Assembly: GCF_014172375.1 (NCBI RefSeq)
Contig: NZ_WNXD01000001.1
Span: forward strand, 1,488,001-1,552,000
From: Pedobacter planticolens
GTDB lineage: Bacteria > Bacteroidota > Bacteroidia > Sphingobacteriales > Sphingobacteriaceae
Reading direction: 5' to 3'
Length of the DNA stretch: 64,000 bases
Made by a program: the position numbers and the translations under genes. Below are positions 49,470-58,236 of this stretch, piece by piece. The notes below the pieces were generated by a model, which saw only the letters and a list, made by a program, of their open reading frames with translations, was not told where the DNA came from and searched no databases. Numbering within the stretch: the stretch's first letter is position 1; every line of letters begins with the position of its first letter.

Positions 49470-51338
49470 CTACTTTCTCTTCGCAATTAATTGTCTACCA
49501 CGTACTAAAACTTTTTTGCGTTGTCGTGTAAGTGATAAATTAGCTGTTATCTTTTTATCTTCTAATAAATGTTGGTTATATGCGGCTAATATATCTTTTT
49601 GAGAGATTAGCCCTATAATTTCGTTTTTACTTACAGAAACAACAGGTGCATACTCTTGCTTGTTTAAAAACAAAATTTCTAATGCTCGTTTAAGTGTATC
49701 CACATTGTTGATGTAGGATAAATTTCGTTTTACACTAGTTGAAATAGTTTCTTGAGGACTGAGGTTTTTTGTAATTAGATTTTGAACACTTAAAATACCA
49801 TCAAATGATCCTTCTGCATCTTTAACCAAAAAATGATTTTGTTTGATATGCTTGTTTTTTAAAATATCCAGAACACTTTGAATGGTATCTTCACTGTTTA
49901 GTACAAATTCATCTTTTTTAATAATTTGCTCTGCATTCATTTTACTTAGAACATCTGGCTCATAAGAATCAGGAGTTATAATTCCTCTTCTTGCAATTTT
50001 CTCTGTCATAATTGTATTTTCCATAAAGAAAAAAGAGACCAAATAAGAACCAGTACAAGCTCCAAGTAAGGGCAATAATGCATTAGATTGCATCGTGGCT
50101 TCTAGTGCAAAAGTGATACTGGTTAAGTATGCTCGTGATGCCCCTGCAAACATTGCCGACATGCCAATTAATGATGCCATGGGAATATTGATGCCCGAAT
50201 TAGGGAATGCTAACAAAATTAAACTCCCTAAAATTGCACCAGCTGCGCCTCCTATGGTTAGTAATGGAGCTAATGTACCTCCAGAAGTTCCGCTACCCAA
50301 TGCTATAGACCACGATAAAAATTTGAAAAAACATAAACTCACCATTAGGATTAGTGTAGTTTTTCCAGAAAGCATAGCTGTAATATTATCGTAACCAACG
50401 CCAAGTGTATGAGGCGAAAAATAACCAATTACACCTACTGCAATACCTCCTACAGCAGGCCACCATACCCAATGGATAGGTATTTTTTCAAAAGTATCCT
50501 CAATAAAATATACAATTTTGGTTAAACCAATGGAGATAAAACCAATGATAATACCTACTGAACTATAAATACCTAAAGCTAAATTAGAAGGCATTATTAA
50601 GTTTGGCATTGGAAATACTGGGCCAGATTCAAATAACAAATGATGACCAGCAGCACCCGTAATACAAGCCAAAGCTACTGGCAATATCGCTTTTGGTGAA
50701 AATTCAAAAAGTAAAAGTTCGATAGCTAAAAATATTGCGGCAATTGGTGTTCCAAACACTGCAGACATACCTGCAGTTGCACCAGCAGCTAATATTATTT
50801 TTCGCTCATTAGAATTTATTTTAAATAATTGACCTAATGTAGAACCTAAAGCTCCTCCTGTTGCAATTATTGGCCCTTCTGCACCAAATGGCCCTCCTGT
50901 TCCTATCGCAATAGCTGATGAAAGTGGTTTTAGAATAGTAATTGATGGTTTAATCTTACTTTGGTTAACTAATATTTGTTCCATCGCTTCGGGAATACCA
51001 TGCCCTCTAATAGCTTTGGAACCATAAAGCGCCATAAAACCAACTATTACACCTCCTATTATAGGCACAACAATTACCCACAAACCTAAATTGTTATCCG
51101 CTGGACTATGAAATTCGCCATTAAACAGACCAAAGAAAGATATATTAGTAACTAGGTTGATTAAGTAAATTAAAAACTTAGCAATTAAGCTAATAAATAC
51201 AGCAACTAAAATAGATAGTGCAGAAATTTTTAATAGACTTTTCTTTGCTATAAATGAACGCTTAGATTCAAATACTTTATTTTCTAAATTACCTAAGCTA
51301 GTGGAGATTGGAATACCAACATTGTTTTTCTGTTTCAT
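49470..51338 (-). CDS. ClC-type chloride channel/antiporter with CBS pair
   Basis: 622 residues. About ten hydrophobic helices in 40-440 with the ion-path motifs: GHGIPEAM, GGPFGAEGPII (gating glutamate retained, which suggests H+/Cl- exchange), and GSGTSGGTLAPLL. Two CBS domains about 455-575 (FVLNSEDTIQSVLDILKNKH; LFLNKQEYAPVVSVSKNEII) and a basic tail RQRKKVLVRGRQLIAKRK, which holds about 18 residues. Divergent from the Crp/Fnr gene across a dyad-rich spacer. Confidence 0.93.
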   Translation of the reverse strand: MKQKNNVGIPISTSLGNLENKVFESKRSFIAKKSLLKISALSILVAVFISLIAKFLIYLINLVTNISFFGLFNGEFHSPADNNLGLWVIVVPIIGGVIVGFMALYGSKAIRGHGIPEAMEQILVNQSKIKPSITILKPLSSAIAIGTGGPFGAEGPIIATGGALGSTLGQLFKINSNERKIILAAGATAGMSAVFGTPIAAIFLAIELLLFEFSPKAILPVALACITGAAGHHLLFESGPVFPMPNLIMPSNLALGIYSSVGIIIGFISIGLTKIVYFIEDTFEKIPIHWVWWPAVGGIAVGVIGYFSPHTLGVGYDNITAMLSGKTTLILMVSLCFFKFLSWSIALGSGTSGGTLAPLLTIGGAAGAILGSLILLAFPNSGINIPMASLIGMSAMFAGASRAYLTSITFALEATMQSNALLPLLGACTGSYLVSFFFMENTIMTEKIARRGIITPDSYEPDVLSKMNAEQIIKKDEFVLNSEDTIQSVLDILKNKHIKQNHFLVKDAEGSFDGILSVQNLITKNLSPQETISTSVKRNLSYINNVDTLKRALEILFLNKQEYAPVVSVSKNEIIGLISQKDILAAYNQHLLEDKKITANLSLTRQRKKVLVRGRQLIAKRK

Positions 51339-51421
51339 AAACTGCGGTAGTTATACATCAATTTTATAGATGCATTTAAATATTTTGCAAAAGTAGAAAA
51401 CGAAAAGCGATATTCCAATAC

Positions 51422-51508
51422 ATTAATATTGTAAAAACAATATTAATTAAATTATTAATTATAAAAATATTCAATAATATATTGTTTATTCAATATAACA
51501 TAAACAAT
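51422..51508. promoter_or_regulatory. Cluster of ATTGT/ACAAT dyads in the ClC-Crp divergent region
   Basis: Three inverted repeats: ATTAATATTGT (51422-51432) with ACAATATTAAT (51437-51447); CAATAATATATTG (51472-51484); ATTGTTTAT (51481-51489) with ATAAACAAT (51500-51508). They share ATTGT/ACAAT half-sites like dimer-binding operators. The first is the strongest, with 11-bp arms around AAAA. Confidence 0.6.
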
Positions 51509-51555
51509 ATGCATAATGATTATTAATGATTATAATTGCATTTTAATATACCCAA

Positions 51556-52278
51556 ATGAAATTAAGCACTACAAAATGCGATCAAGGCACTTGCTTTTTA
51601 TGTCAGTCTGTTTTAAAAAGTTGGCTACCATTAATTGAGTTAAACAAGAAGAACTTTGAAATTAAAAAAGGTCAACAAATTTTTAAAGAAGGAGATCCGG
51701 TAAAAGGTATCTATTTTGTTTTTGAAGGCAAAGTAAAAGTTCATAAGTATTGGGATGAAGAAAAAGAATTTATCGTTCGGTTTGCCAACAAAGGTGATAT
51801 TCTAGGACATTTAGGGCTAGGCACTGAAAGTTTTTATCCAGTTAGCGCAACTGCTTTAGAAAAAGTTGTGGTTTGTTATTTAGATATGGAATTTTTCGAA
51901 TCTACCTTGGAAGTAAATACGAAATTTACCTATAATTTAATGCGCTTTTTTGTTAGCGAATTGCAAAATAACGACAGAAGAATGAGGGATTTAGCACACA
52001 TGAGCGTGAAAGCTCGTATTGCTCAATCTTTTCTCTCTTTAAAAAAGCAATTTGGTGTAGACGAAAATAATTTCATTGATTTAGAAATTACCAGACAAGA
52101 TTTATCAGCTTTTTCTGGTGTTTCTTATGAAACTTTTTTCAAAGTAATGGTTGAATTAAATGAGCAAAACGGTGTAATTGCAGTTGATAAACAATACAAA
52201 ATTGTTGATGAAAATCTTTTACTCAAGATTGTTCAAGATGATCAGCAAAAGCAAGCTGCTAAAAGAAAATTGAAATAG
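51556..52278 (+). CDS. Crp/Fnr-family regulator with FNR-like cysteines
   Basis: 240 residues. N-terminal Cys cluster C8, C13, C16 (KCDQGTCFLCQS) and C107 (VVVCYLD) are placed like the four [4Fe-4S] cysteines of FNR. Cyclic-nucleotide-binding beta roll about 30-130 (FKEGDPVKGIYFVFEGKVKV), long dimer helix, C-terminal winged helix (ITRQDLSAFSGVSYETFFKV). It could sense oxygen or NO. Divergent from the ClC gene with dyads in front. Confidence 0.92.
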   Translation: MKLSTTKCDQGTCFLCQSVLKSWLPLIELNKKNFEIKKGQQIFKEGDPVKGIYFVFEGKVKVHKYWDEEKEFIVRFANKGDILGHLGLGTESFYPVSATALEKVVVCYLDMEFFESTLEVNTKFTYNLMRFFVSELQNNDRRMRDLAHMSVKARIAQSFLSLKKQFGVDENNFIDLEITRQDLSAFSGVSYETFFKVMVELNEQNGVIAVDKQYKIVDENLLLKIVQDDQQKQAAKRKLK

Positions 52279-52295
52279 CAAACTTGTTTTTCTTG

Positions 52296-53018
52296 CTAAG
52301 CATCAAATTTATCCAACAATTTTAAAAGCGTTGTAAAATCTTTCGGATATGGTGCTTCAATATGAATATCCTGCTCATCCATGCCTTTGAATGTAATTTC
52401 TTTAGCATGAAGCGCAAAACGTTTCATAATCGGTTGTTCTTCTTCGTCTTTCGCAATGCGATATCCTTTTTTAAGAGCTGATAAATAGACTGGCTTTCCT
52501 TTGTACATGTGATCGCCACAAATAGCAGCTCGTTGTGTAGCAAGGTGAATACGAATTTGGTGCATTCTTCCAGTAACTGGCTTACATTCTACCAAAGTAT
52601 AGTGTTTGTAATATTTTATAGAATTAAAATACGTTTCTGCTCGTTTGCCTTCGGCCCTATCAATAGTTACGTTTTTATTTCCGTCGTTCAATATAGGTAA
52701 ATCAACAAATAAATTATCAAATTGATATTGCCCATCTACCACAGCGTGATAAATCTTCTTCACCTTTCTTCTTTCAAATTGCATAGACAAATGGCGATAC
52801 GCTTCAGGGTTTTTAGCAATTACAATAGCGCCTGAGGTTTCTTTATCCAGTCGGTGACAAACTTGCGCATCGGCTGAATATTGTTTAGCTAAACGCAAGA
52901 TATTTACTTCACCAGCTGCACTGCGTTCATCTAAAGAAGCAACAAAAGGAGGTTTATTCACAACGATATAATCATCGTTTTCGAAAATAATAAGGTCTTT
53001 AAAAATTGGGTATTTCAC
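52296..53018 (-). CDS. RluA-family RNA pseudouridine synthase
   Basis: 240 residues. The catalytic Asp D58 is in CHRLDKETSGAIVIAKN, followed by KIYHAVVDG and TGRMHQIRIHLA, the standard RluA-type motifs. There is no N-terminal S4 domain. The RNA target (23S rRNA or tRNA) cannot be chosen from sequence. Convergent with the Crp/Fnr gene, 17 bp apart. Confidence 0.92.
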   Translation of the reverse strand: MKYPIFKDLIIFENDDYIVVNKPPFVASLDERSAAGEVNILRLAKQYSADAQVCHRLDKETSGAIVIAKNPEAYRHLSMQFERRKVKKIYHAVVDGQYQFDNLFVDLPILNDGNKNVTIDRAEGKRAETYFNSIKYYKHYTLVECKPVTGRMHQIRIHLATQRAAICGDHMYKGKPVYLSALKKGYRIAKDEEEQPIMKRFALHAKEITFKGMDEQDIHIEAPYPKDFTTLLKLLDKFDA

Positions 53019-53048
53019 TCTGTGTTATTAAGTATGCGTACAAAAGTA

Positions 53049-53090
53049 CGAAAAAAGCAACAAGGTCTTAGTGAAACACCAAGACCTTGT
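53049..53090 (-). terminator. Terminator of the PhoB-type regulator gene
   Basis: ACAAGGTCTT (53060-53069) and AAGACCTTGT (53081-53090) with an 11-nt loop; on the minus strand a TTTTTT tract follows closely. Confidence 0.8.
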
Positions 53091-53120
53091 CAATATTTAG
53101 CTATATGAAATGTGATTTTA

Positions 53121-53810
53121 TTAAGAAAGCTCGAACTTATAACCTACTCCTTTTACAGTAGCAACGTAGTTTTCGCCTAATTTTTCGCGGAGTTTCCGAA
53201 TATGTACATCAATAGTACGATTGGTAACTACAACTGAATCTTCCCAAATATTTTTAAGAATAGATTCTCTGGTATAAACCTTACCTGGTTTTGAAGCTAA
53301 AAGGTATAATAATTCAAATTCTTTTTTAGCTAAAACTACCTTTTCTCCATTCTGGAAGACTAAATACGCTTCTCTATCAATTACTAAATCTCCAATTTCA
53401 ACTTTGTTATCAGAAACTTCTTCACCACTCGAATTTCTGCGAAGAATAGCATTAATTCTACTTACTAAAGCTCTTGGTTTAATTGGTTTTGCGATATAAT
53501 CATCTGCACCTACGTTAAAACCAGCAATTTCAGAATACTCTTCGCTCCTAGCAGTTAAAAAAACCATGAAAGTATTTTTAAACTCCGGAATAGCCCTCAT
53601 TAAACGGCAAGCTTCAATTCCATCCATTTTAGGCATCATAATGTCTAAAATAATTAAATCTGGATGAACTTTCTTTGCAACCGCAATTCCATCTTGGCCA
53701 TTACTTGCTAAAAACACTTGATAACCTTCCTTTTTCAAGTTGTACTCAATCAGCTCTAAAATATCCGGTTCGTCATCAACAATTAATATTTTTTGTTTCG
53801 CTGTACTCAT
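53121..53810 (-). CDS. OmpR/PhoB-family response regulator
   Basis: 229 residues. Receiver domain 1-120 with acidic pocket D12/D13 and phospho-acceptor D56 (LIILDIMMPKMDGIEA), conserved K in DDYIAKPIKPR; C-terminal winged helix about 135-228 (LAKKEFELLYLLASKPGKVY; VTNRTIDVHIRKLREKLG). No kinase gene is adjacent, so its stimulus is unknown. Own terminator downstream. Confidence 0.94.
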   Translation of the reverse strand: MSTAKQKILIVDDEPDILELIEYNLKKEGYQVFLASNGQDGIAVAKKVHPDLIILDIMMPKMDGIEACRLMRAIPEFKNTFMVFLTARSEEYSEIAGFNVGADDYIAKPIKPRALVSRINAILRRNSSGEEVSDNKVEIGDLVIDREAYLVFQNGEKVVLAKKEFELLYLLASKPGKVYTRESILKNIWEDSVVVTNRTIDVHIRKLREKLGENYVATVKGVGYKFELS

Positions 53811-53915
53811 CGCTTGTTTTATTTGTTACGAAAGTAAGTATACTATTGCACTATTGAGTTAAAATGAAGTTAACAAATTGTTAAACCACTTACTAATTTT
53901 AACATGAAATTAGGT

Positions 53916-55025
53916 TTAAGGTAAGGTTTTGTTTAAAAAAGCATCCAATTCTTCACCTCTTAAGTTTCTAGCAATGATTTTCCCAGTAGGATCTAAAAGA
54001 AACGAAGCAGGAATAGCGTCTACTTGATACAACCTAACAGATGCGCCTGCAAAATCATTTAATTCACTAGCATGAGTCCATGTTAAACCATCTTGCTTAA
54101 TTGCCTGCGCCCAAGCCGCTTTATCTTTATCTAAGGAAATACCTAAAATTGTGAAATTTCTATCTTTAAATTTATTGTAAGCCTTAACCACATTAGGATT
54201 TTCATTTCTGCATGGTCCGCACCACGAAGCCCAAAAATCAATTAACACATATTTACCTTTAAAATCGATTAAATTAATTGTTTTTCCATCAATAGAGTTG
54301 ATACTAAATTCTGGCGCTTGTTGTCCAACTTGTACAGCTTTTAATTTAGTAACCTTTTCTACAAAGCTTTTAACTGCTGAGTTTTTCTTTAAATTCTCAT
54401 CAACTTTTTCTGCATAATTTACCATCGCAGCTTCATTTCCTGTCGGATTAACCAAACTAATTGCATAAAAACTTACTAGTGATTTAGTATTATCGTTTGC
54501 AAATTTGATTACAGCTCCGTTTAAATCCTGAATAGCTTTCATGTATTGAGGCGTAATTTGCTGAATTAATGCTTCTCTACTATCAGGATTTGCAGCCACT
54601 TTTTGCTCAAAATCGTTTTTTATTGTTTCTATTTTTGCAGAATAAGAATTTTTCAAAGTATTAAACTCTTCTAGTTTAATTGCATCCTCAGCACCTTTCA
54701 CTTTGTATTCGTGATTTTTATTTGCTAAATCGGCATTAAAAATAACTTCATCGCCATTTTTAGCAATAATCATGTATTCATTTGCACCAATATTAACTCG
54801 ATAAAAATCAGCTTCTGGAGATACTCTCGAAAACTTAAATTCTCCTTTTTCAGATAACATTGTCGAATCTAAAACAACCATGTTACTGCTCGCCATTCCA
54901 TACAGATAAACTTTTTTCTCTGTTCCAGGATTTTCGATTTTACCAACAATTGTAAACTTTGTACTGTCTTTACATCCTGTTGCCAAAACAACAACCAAAC
55001 ATAAAATATAGCTTAATCTTCTCAT
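53916..55025 (-). CDS. TlpA/ResA-like thioredoxin lipoprotein with DUF4369-type domain
   Basis: 369 residues. Lipobox at C18 (VVVLATGC). N-terminal beta domain about 22-110 (FTIVGKIENPGTEKKVYLYG), helical middle about 115-230, then a thioredoxin-like domain about 235-369 with active site C269-GP-C272 (LIDFWASWCGPCRNENPNVV). Membrane-anchored periplasmic thiol reductase or oxidase. Begins 2 bp after the gatB stop, so cotranscribed with it. Confidence 0.92.
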   Translation of the reverse strand: MRRLSYILCLVVVLATGCKDSTKFTIVGKIENPGTEKKVYLYGMASSNMVVLDSTMLSEKGEFKFSRVSPEADFYRVNIGANEYMIIAKNGDEVIFNADLANKNHEYKVKGAEDAIKLEEFNTLKNSYSAKIETIKNDFEQKVAANPDSREALIQQITPQYMKAIQDLNGAVIKFANDNTKSLVSFYAISLVNPTGNEAAMVNYAEKVDENLKKNSAVKSFVEKVTKLKAVQVGQQAPEFSINSIDGKTINLIDFKGKYVLIDFWASWCGPCRNENPNVVKAYNKFKDRNFTILGISLDKDKAAWAQAIKQDGLTWTHASELNDFAGASVRLYQVDAIPASFLLDPTGKIIARNLRGEELDAFLNKTLP

Positions 55026-55027
55026 AT

Positions 55028-56491
55028 CTATTTCAATTTTTCTATTATTAAATCACTTATTTTCTTCGCATCTGCTTTACCTTTTGCCAGCTTCATTACT
55101 TCGCCAACAAACAAACCTAAAACGCCTTTTTTGCCAGATTTGTATGCTTCTACTTGAGGATTATATTTTGTTAAAACTTCATCAATAAATTCACTAATAG
55201 CATCATTGTCTTCAACTATTAATAAATTTAATTCAGCTGCTACACTTTCTGCAGTCTTATTTTGGTTGATAACCAACGCAGGCAAAAGTTGTTGCAATGC
55301 ATTTTGCTGACTTATTTTTTTATCATCAACTAAATTAATTACATCCGCTAGTTGATTAGGCTTAACTTTATAAGCTCCAATACCAATTCCTTCTTCATTT
55401 AACAAAGCCCGTATTGAACCTAACAACCAGTTTACCAAGCTTTTTTGATTATTAACTTTGGTTTTTGCTGCATTAAAATAGGTAAACAAATCTGTGTCTT
55501 CTGCCAGCATATTTGCTTCTACTTTGTTAATACCAAATTCTGCAACTAACTGTTTAGCAATTTCTTTTGGTAAAGCAGGCATAGCCGATTTGATTTCGTT
55601 TAACCATTCATCAGAAATAGAAATGGGTTGTAAATCTGGATCTGGAAAATAACGGTAGTCATTTGCTTCTTCTTTGGTGCGCATTGGCGATGTTGTGCCT
55701 TTATTTGCATCAAAATTCAACGTACTTTGAATAATTTTCCCGCCGTTTCCAATCACTTCAATTTGCCGATTAAACTCAAACTCCATAGCTCTACGTACGT
55801 TACGAATAGAGTTTAGGTTTTTAACTTCGCAACGTGTTCCAAATTCAGTCGAACCATTTTCACGTATCGAAATATTTGCATCACAGCGCAAAGAACCCTC
55901 TTCCATATTGCCATCACTCACATTTAAATGACGTACCAATTGTCTAATTTCGGTAAGCAAAGCTGATGCTTCTTCCGCACTGCGAATATCTGGCTCGGTT
56001 ACAATTTCAATTAAAGGAACGCCGGCTCTGTTTAAATCTACGTAAGAATATTTAGCATCCTGATCGTGCAAACTTTTACCAGCATCTTCCTCCAAGTGAA
56101 TTCTGTTGATACCTATTCGTTTTTCTTCGCCATTGGCCAACACCACATTTAAATAACCATTTTTACAAATTGGGCTATTGTCTTGTGTAATTTGATATCC
56201 CTTTGGTAAATCAGCGTAGAAATAATTTTTACGGTCAAAAAAATTATGCTGATTGATTTCGCAGTTTAAGGCCAAGCCAATTCTAATCGCTTTAGCTACT
56301 ACTTCTTTATTTAATTTGGGCAAAGCGCCTGGCAAAGCCAAGGAAACGGCCGAAATATGTTCGTTGGGTTTTGCACCAAAAGCGGCACTGTCTGAAGAAA
56401 ATATTTTTGATTGTGTATTTAACTGTACATGTATTTCTAAACCAGAAACCAATTCGAATGCTACACTTTCAGTTGCAATTTTTGTACTCAT
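55028..56491 (-). CDS. gatB: Asp-tRNA(Asn)/Glu-tRNA(Gln) amidotransferase subunit B
   Basis: 487 residues. Kinase-like GatB core starting about 11 with FELVSGLEIHVQLNTQSKIF, KRIGINRIHLEEDAGKSLHD, DLNRAGVPLIEIVTEPDI, and EANDYRYFPDPDLQPISIS; YqeY-like tail about 330-487 for tRNA binding. Works with GatA and GatC, which are not in this window. Confidence 0.96.
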   Translation of the reverse strand: MSTKIATESVAFELVSGLEIHVQLNTQSKIFSSDSAAFGAKPNEHISAVSLALPGALPKLNKEVVAKAIRIGLALNCEINQHNFFDRKNYFYADLPKGYQITQDNSPICKNGYLNVVLANGEEKRIGINRIHLEEDAGKSLHDQDAKYSYVDLNRAGVPLIEIVTEPDIRSAEEASALLTEIRQLVRHLNVSDGNMEEGSLRCDANISIRENGSTEFGTRCEVKNLNSIRNVRRAMEFEFNRQIEVIGNGGKIIQSTLNFDANKGTTSPMRTKEEANDYRYFPDPDLQPISISDEWLNEIKSAMPALPKEIAKQLVAEFGINKVEANMLAEDTDLFTYFNAAKTKVNNQKSLVNWLLGSIRALLNEEGIGIGAYKVKPNQLADVINLVDDKKISQQNALQQLLPALVINQNKTAESVAAELNLLIVEDNDAISEFIDEVLTKYNPQVEAYKSGKKGVLGLFVGEVMKLAKGKADAKKISDLIIEKLK

Positions 56492-56586
56492 TAATGGGCA
56501 ATATCTACTAAAATGGTCATTTAATGTACCCCAAAGATATGGAAATATGTATCAATTCTATTGAAATAAGGGTAACATTCTACTTG

Positions 56587-56600
56587 TGGCACAAAATTGG
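56587..56600 (+). promoter_or_regulatory. Sigma-54-like promoter of the Tyr/His-rich secreted pair
   Basis: TGGCACAAAATTGG: the -24 TGGCAC is perfect and the -12 part reads TTGG where TTGC is typical. GG-to-GG spacing is right. The expected start is near 56612 with the ATG at 56636. An NtrC-type activator is encoded at 47990. Confidence 0.45.
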
Positions 56601-56635
56601 ATTTAACACAGGAGTACACACAAAAATTTAAAACT

Positions 56636-56974
56636 ATGAAAAAGTTCATCATTCTAGCTGTGTTAGGAATTGCAGCAGCTACTTATCAACCCGCAAAAGC
56701 TCAAGTGAGCGTTAGTTTAAACATTGGAACACCTACTTATTATGGCTATGATTCTTATTATGAACCTGCACCTGTTGTTTATGTAGAAAGACATCATCGT
56801 AACTATTATCCGCAAAGAAATGTAGTGGTTTACAGATCTCAACCTTCAATACGTCGTTCTTATTATACTAATTACAGACGAGAAAACAGCTATTATTCTG
56901 TCAAAGGAGGTAATTACAAAAACTATAATAAATCCTATAAACATGGTAAAGGTCATGGAAAAGGAAAACATTAA
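56636..56974 (+). CDS. Secreted Tyr/Arg/His-rich protein, paralogue 1 (112 aa)
   Basis: Begins MKKFIILAVLGIAAATYQPA with signal peptide cut after AKA, then QVSVSLNIGTPTYYGYDSYY and a middle rich in Tyr, Arg and His (YVERHHRNYYPQRNVVVYR). C-terminus is HGKGHGKGKH. ATG 56636 is taken rather than an earlier in-frame ATG because it opens the signal peptide. The next gene shares the QVSxxxNIG start and the GKGKH end, so they are likely paralogues. Envelope or matrix role possible; function unknown. Confidence 0.7.
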   Translation: MKKFIILAVLGIAAATYQPAKAQVSVSLNIGTPTYYGYDSYYEPAPVVYVERHHRNYYPQRNVVVYRSQPSIRRSYYTNYRRENSYYSVKGGNYKNYNKSYKHGKGHGKGKH

Positions 56975-57001
56975 TTTCATCAAATCTAAATTTAACATAA
57001 A

Positions 57002-57508
57002 ATGAAAAAGTTAATCTTAATAGCCTTACTCGGTTTCGTATCGCTATTTCACAATAATGCAAATGCACAAGTTAGTTTAAACGTTAATATTGGCTCGCAG
57101 CCATTATGGGGGCCAACAGGTTATGATCATGTAGATTACTATTATTTACCAGATGTAGAAAGCTATTACTCTGTACCAAAACATCAATTTGTTTATTTAA
57201 ATAATGGAAATTGGATTTTTAGCAACTCATTACCAGCTAGATATGGTAATTATAATTTATACAATGGTTACAAAGTAGTTGTTAATGGTGACAGACCATA
57301 TTTAAATTATAAAAATGATAAAGTTAAATATGTTAAATACAAAAACTGGGGTGGAAAACAAAAAGCAATTAAATATAGTAACGAAGAAAAATACTATGTT
57401 GTGAAAGGTCACCCGCATGGAATGCCTCCTGGACAAGCAAAAAAAATGTACAATGGCAAAGGAAACAATGGTAATGGTAAAGGCAATAACGGTAAAGGAA
57501 AACATTAA
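57002..57508 (+). CDS. Secreted Tyr/Lys/Gly-rich protein, paralogue 2 (168 aa)
   Basis: Signal peptide about 1-22 (cut after ANA), then QVSLNVNIGSQPLWGPTGYD, a tyrosine-rich centre (HVDYYYLPDVESYYSVPKHQ; FVYLNNGNWIFSNSLP) and a GNGKG/GKGKH repeat tail. HPHGMPPGQAKKMYNGKGN precedes the tail. It lies 27 bp after paralogue 1, same strand. A terminator follows. Function unknown. Confidence 0.75.
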   Translation: MKKLILIALLGFVSLFHNNANAQVSLNVNIGSQPLWGPTGYDHVDYYYLPDVESYYSVPKHQFVYLNNGNWIFSNSLPARYGNYNLYNGYKVVVNGDRPYLNYKNDKVKYVKYKNWGGKQKAIKYSNEEKYYVVKGHPHGMPPGQAKKMYNGKGNNGNGKGNNGKGKH

Positions 57509-57520
57509 CTATATACCTTA

Positions 57521-57560
57521 AATAAAAAAGCCTCGATTAATTAATCGAGGCTTTTTTATT
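57521..57560. terminator. Bidirectional terminator, perfect 40-bp palindrome
   Basis: AATAAAAAAGCCTCGATTAA is followed immediately by its exact inverse. A and T runs on the outside serve both the plus-strand pair and the convergent outer-membrane gene, whose stop it touches. Confidence 0.9.
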
Positions 57561-58126
57561 TAAAATCTTTTTCCAATGGTAATACCACCTCGAGGATAAG
57601 CTTCAATAGGACTATCACCAAATAATCTACCAACACCTAAATATATTTCACCAACAAAACCTTTTTTGGTTAAAAATTTGCCACCAGCCGCTGCACCTAA
57701 ACCAAAATTTGTGTAGGTTTTAGCAATTGGAGAAGTATATTGATAAGTCCCTGCTGGATATGACGAATAAGCTAAATAACTATAATCATAATAATTATCC
57801 TTATAAGAGATTACAGCTGCATTTCCCTCAATAAAAAAACCACTTGCTTTTTTATTACCAAAATAAACTCTAAAATTAGGGATGATACCAAATGAATATT
57901 CTGAATCTTTTTCTAAACCAACCAATATGGCAACTCCAACGCTCATATCATCTTTGAGAATTCTCTCGTAATTTATTTCAGGAAACCCAGCTATGGTATA
58001 AAACAGGTTTAACTTCAATTCATTATTGCCATTTATTCCGCCATTAGTTGATGTAGAATCGGTTTTTTGAGCATACACAAAAAGAGTTGAGGCTAATAAT
58101 AAGCCTGAGAGCATTAATTTTTTCAT
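57560..58126 (-). CDS. Predicted outer-membrane beta-barrel protein (188 aa)
   Basis: Signal peptide about 1-19 (cut after VYA). Amphipathic strands: GNNELKLNLFYTIAGFPEIN, MSVGVAILVGLEKDSEYSFG, IIPNFRVYFGNKKASGFFIE, FGLGAAAGGKFLTKKGFVGE. It ends with the aromatic KRF typical of barrel signals. Small eight-strand type, no specific family recognised. Confidence 0.7.
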   Translation of the reverse strand: MKKLMLSGLLLASTLFVYAQKTDSTSTNGGINGNNELKLNLFYTIAGFPEINYERILKDDMSVGVAILVGLEKDSEYSFGIIPNFRVYFGNKKASGFFIEGNAAVISYKDNYYDYSYLAYSSYPAGTYQYTSPIAKTYTNFGLGAAAGGKFLTKKGFVGEIYLGVGRLFGDSPIEAYPRGGITIGKRF

Positions 58127-58236
58127 TAAATAGTTTGTTTTGTTTTCCGCTGACTAAAATATAAAATATTTTTTAATTACTAATATTTTAGTTGCACCTG
58201 AAGCGATTAAAACTCTTTGCCCTACTCATACTTATA

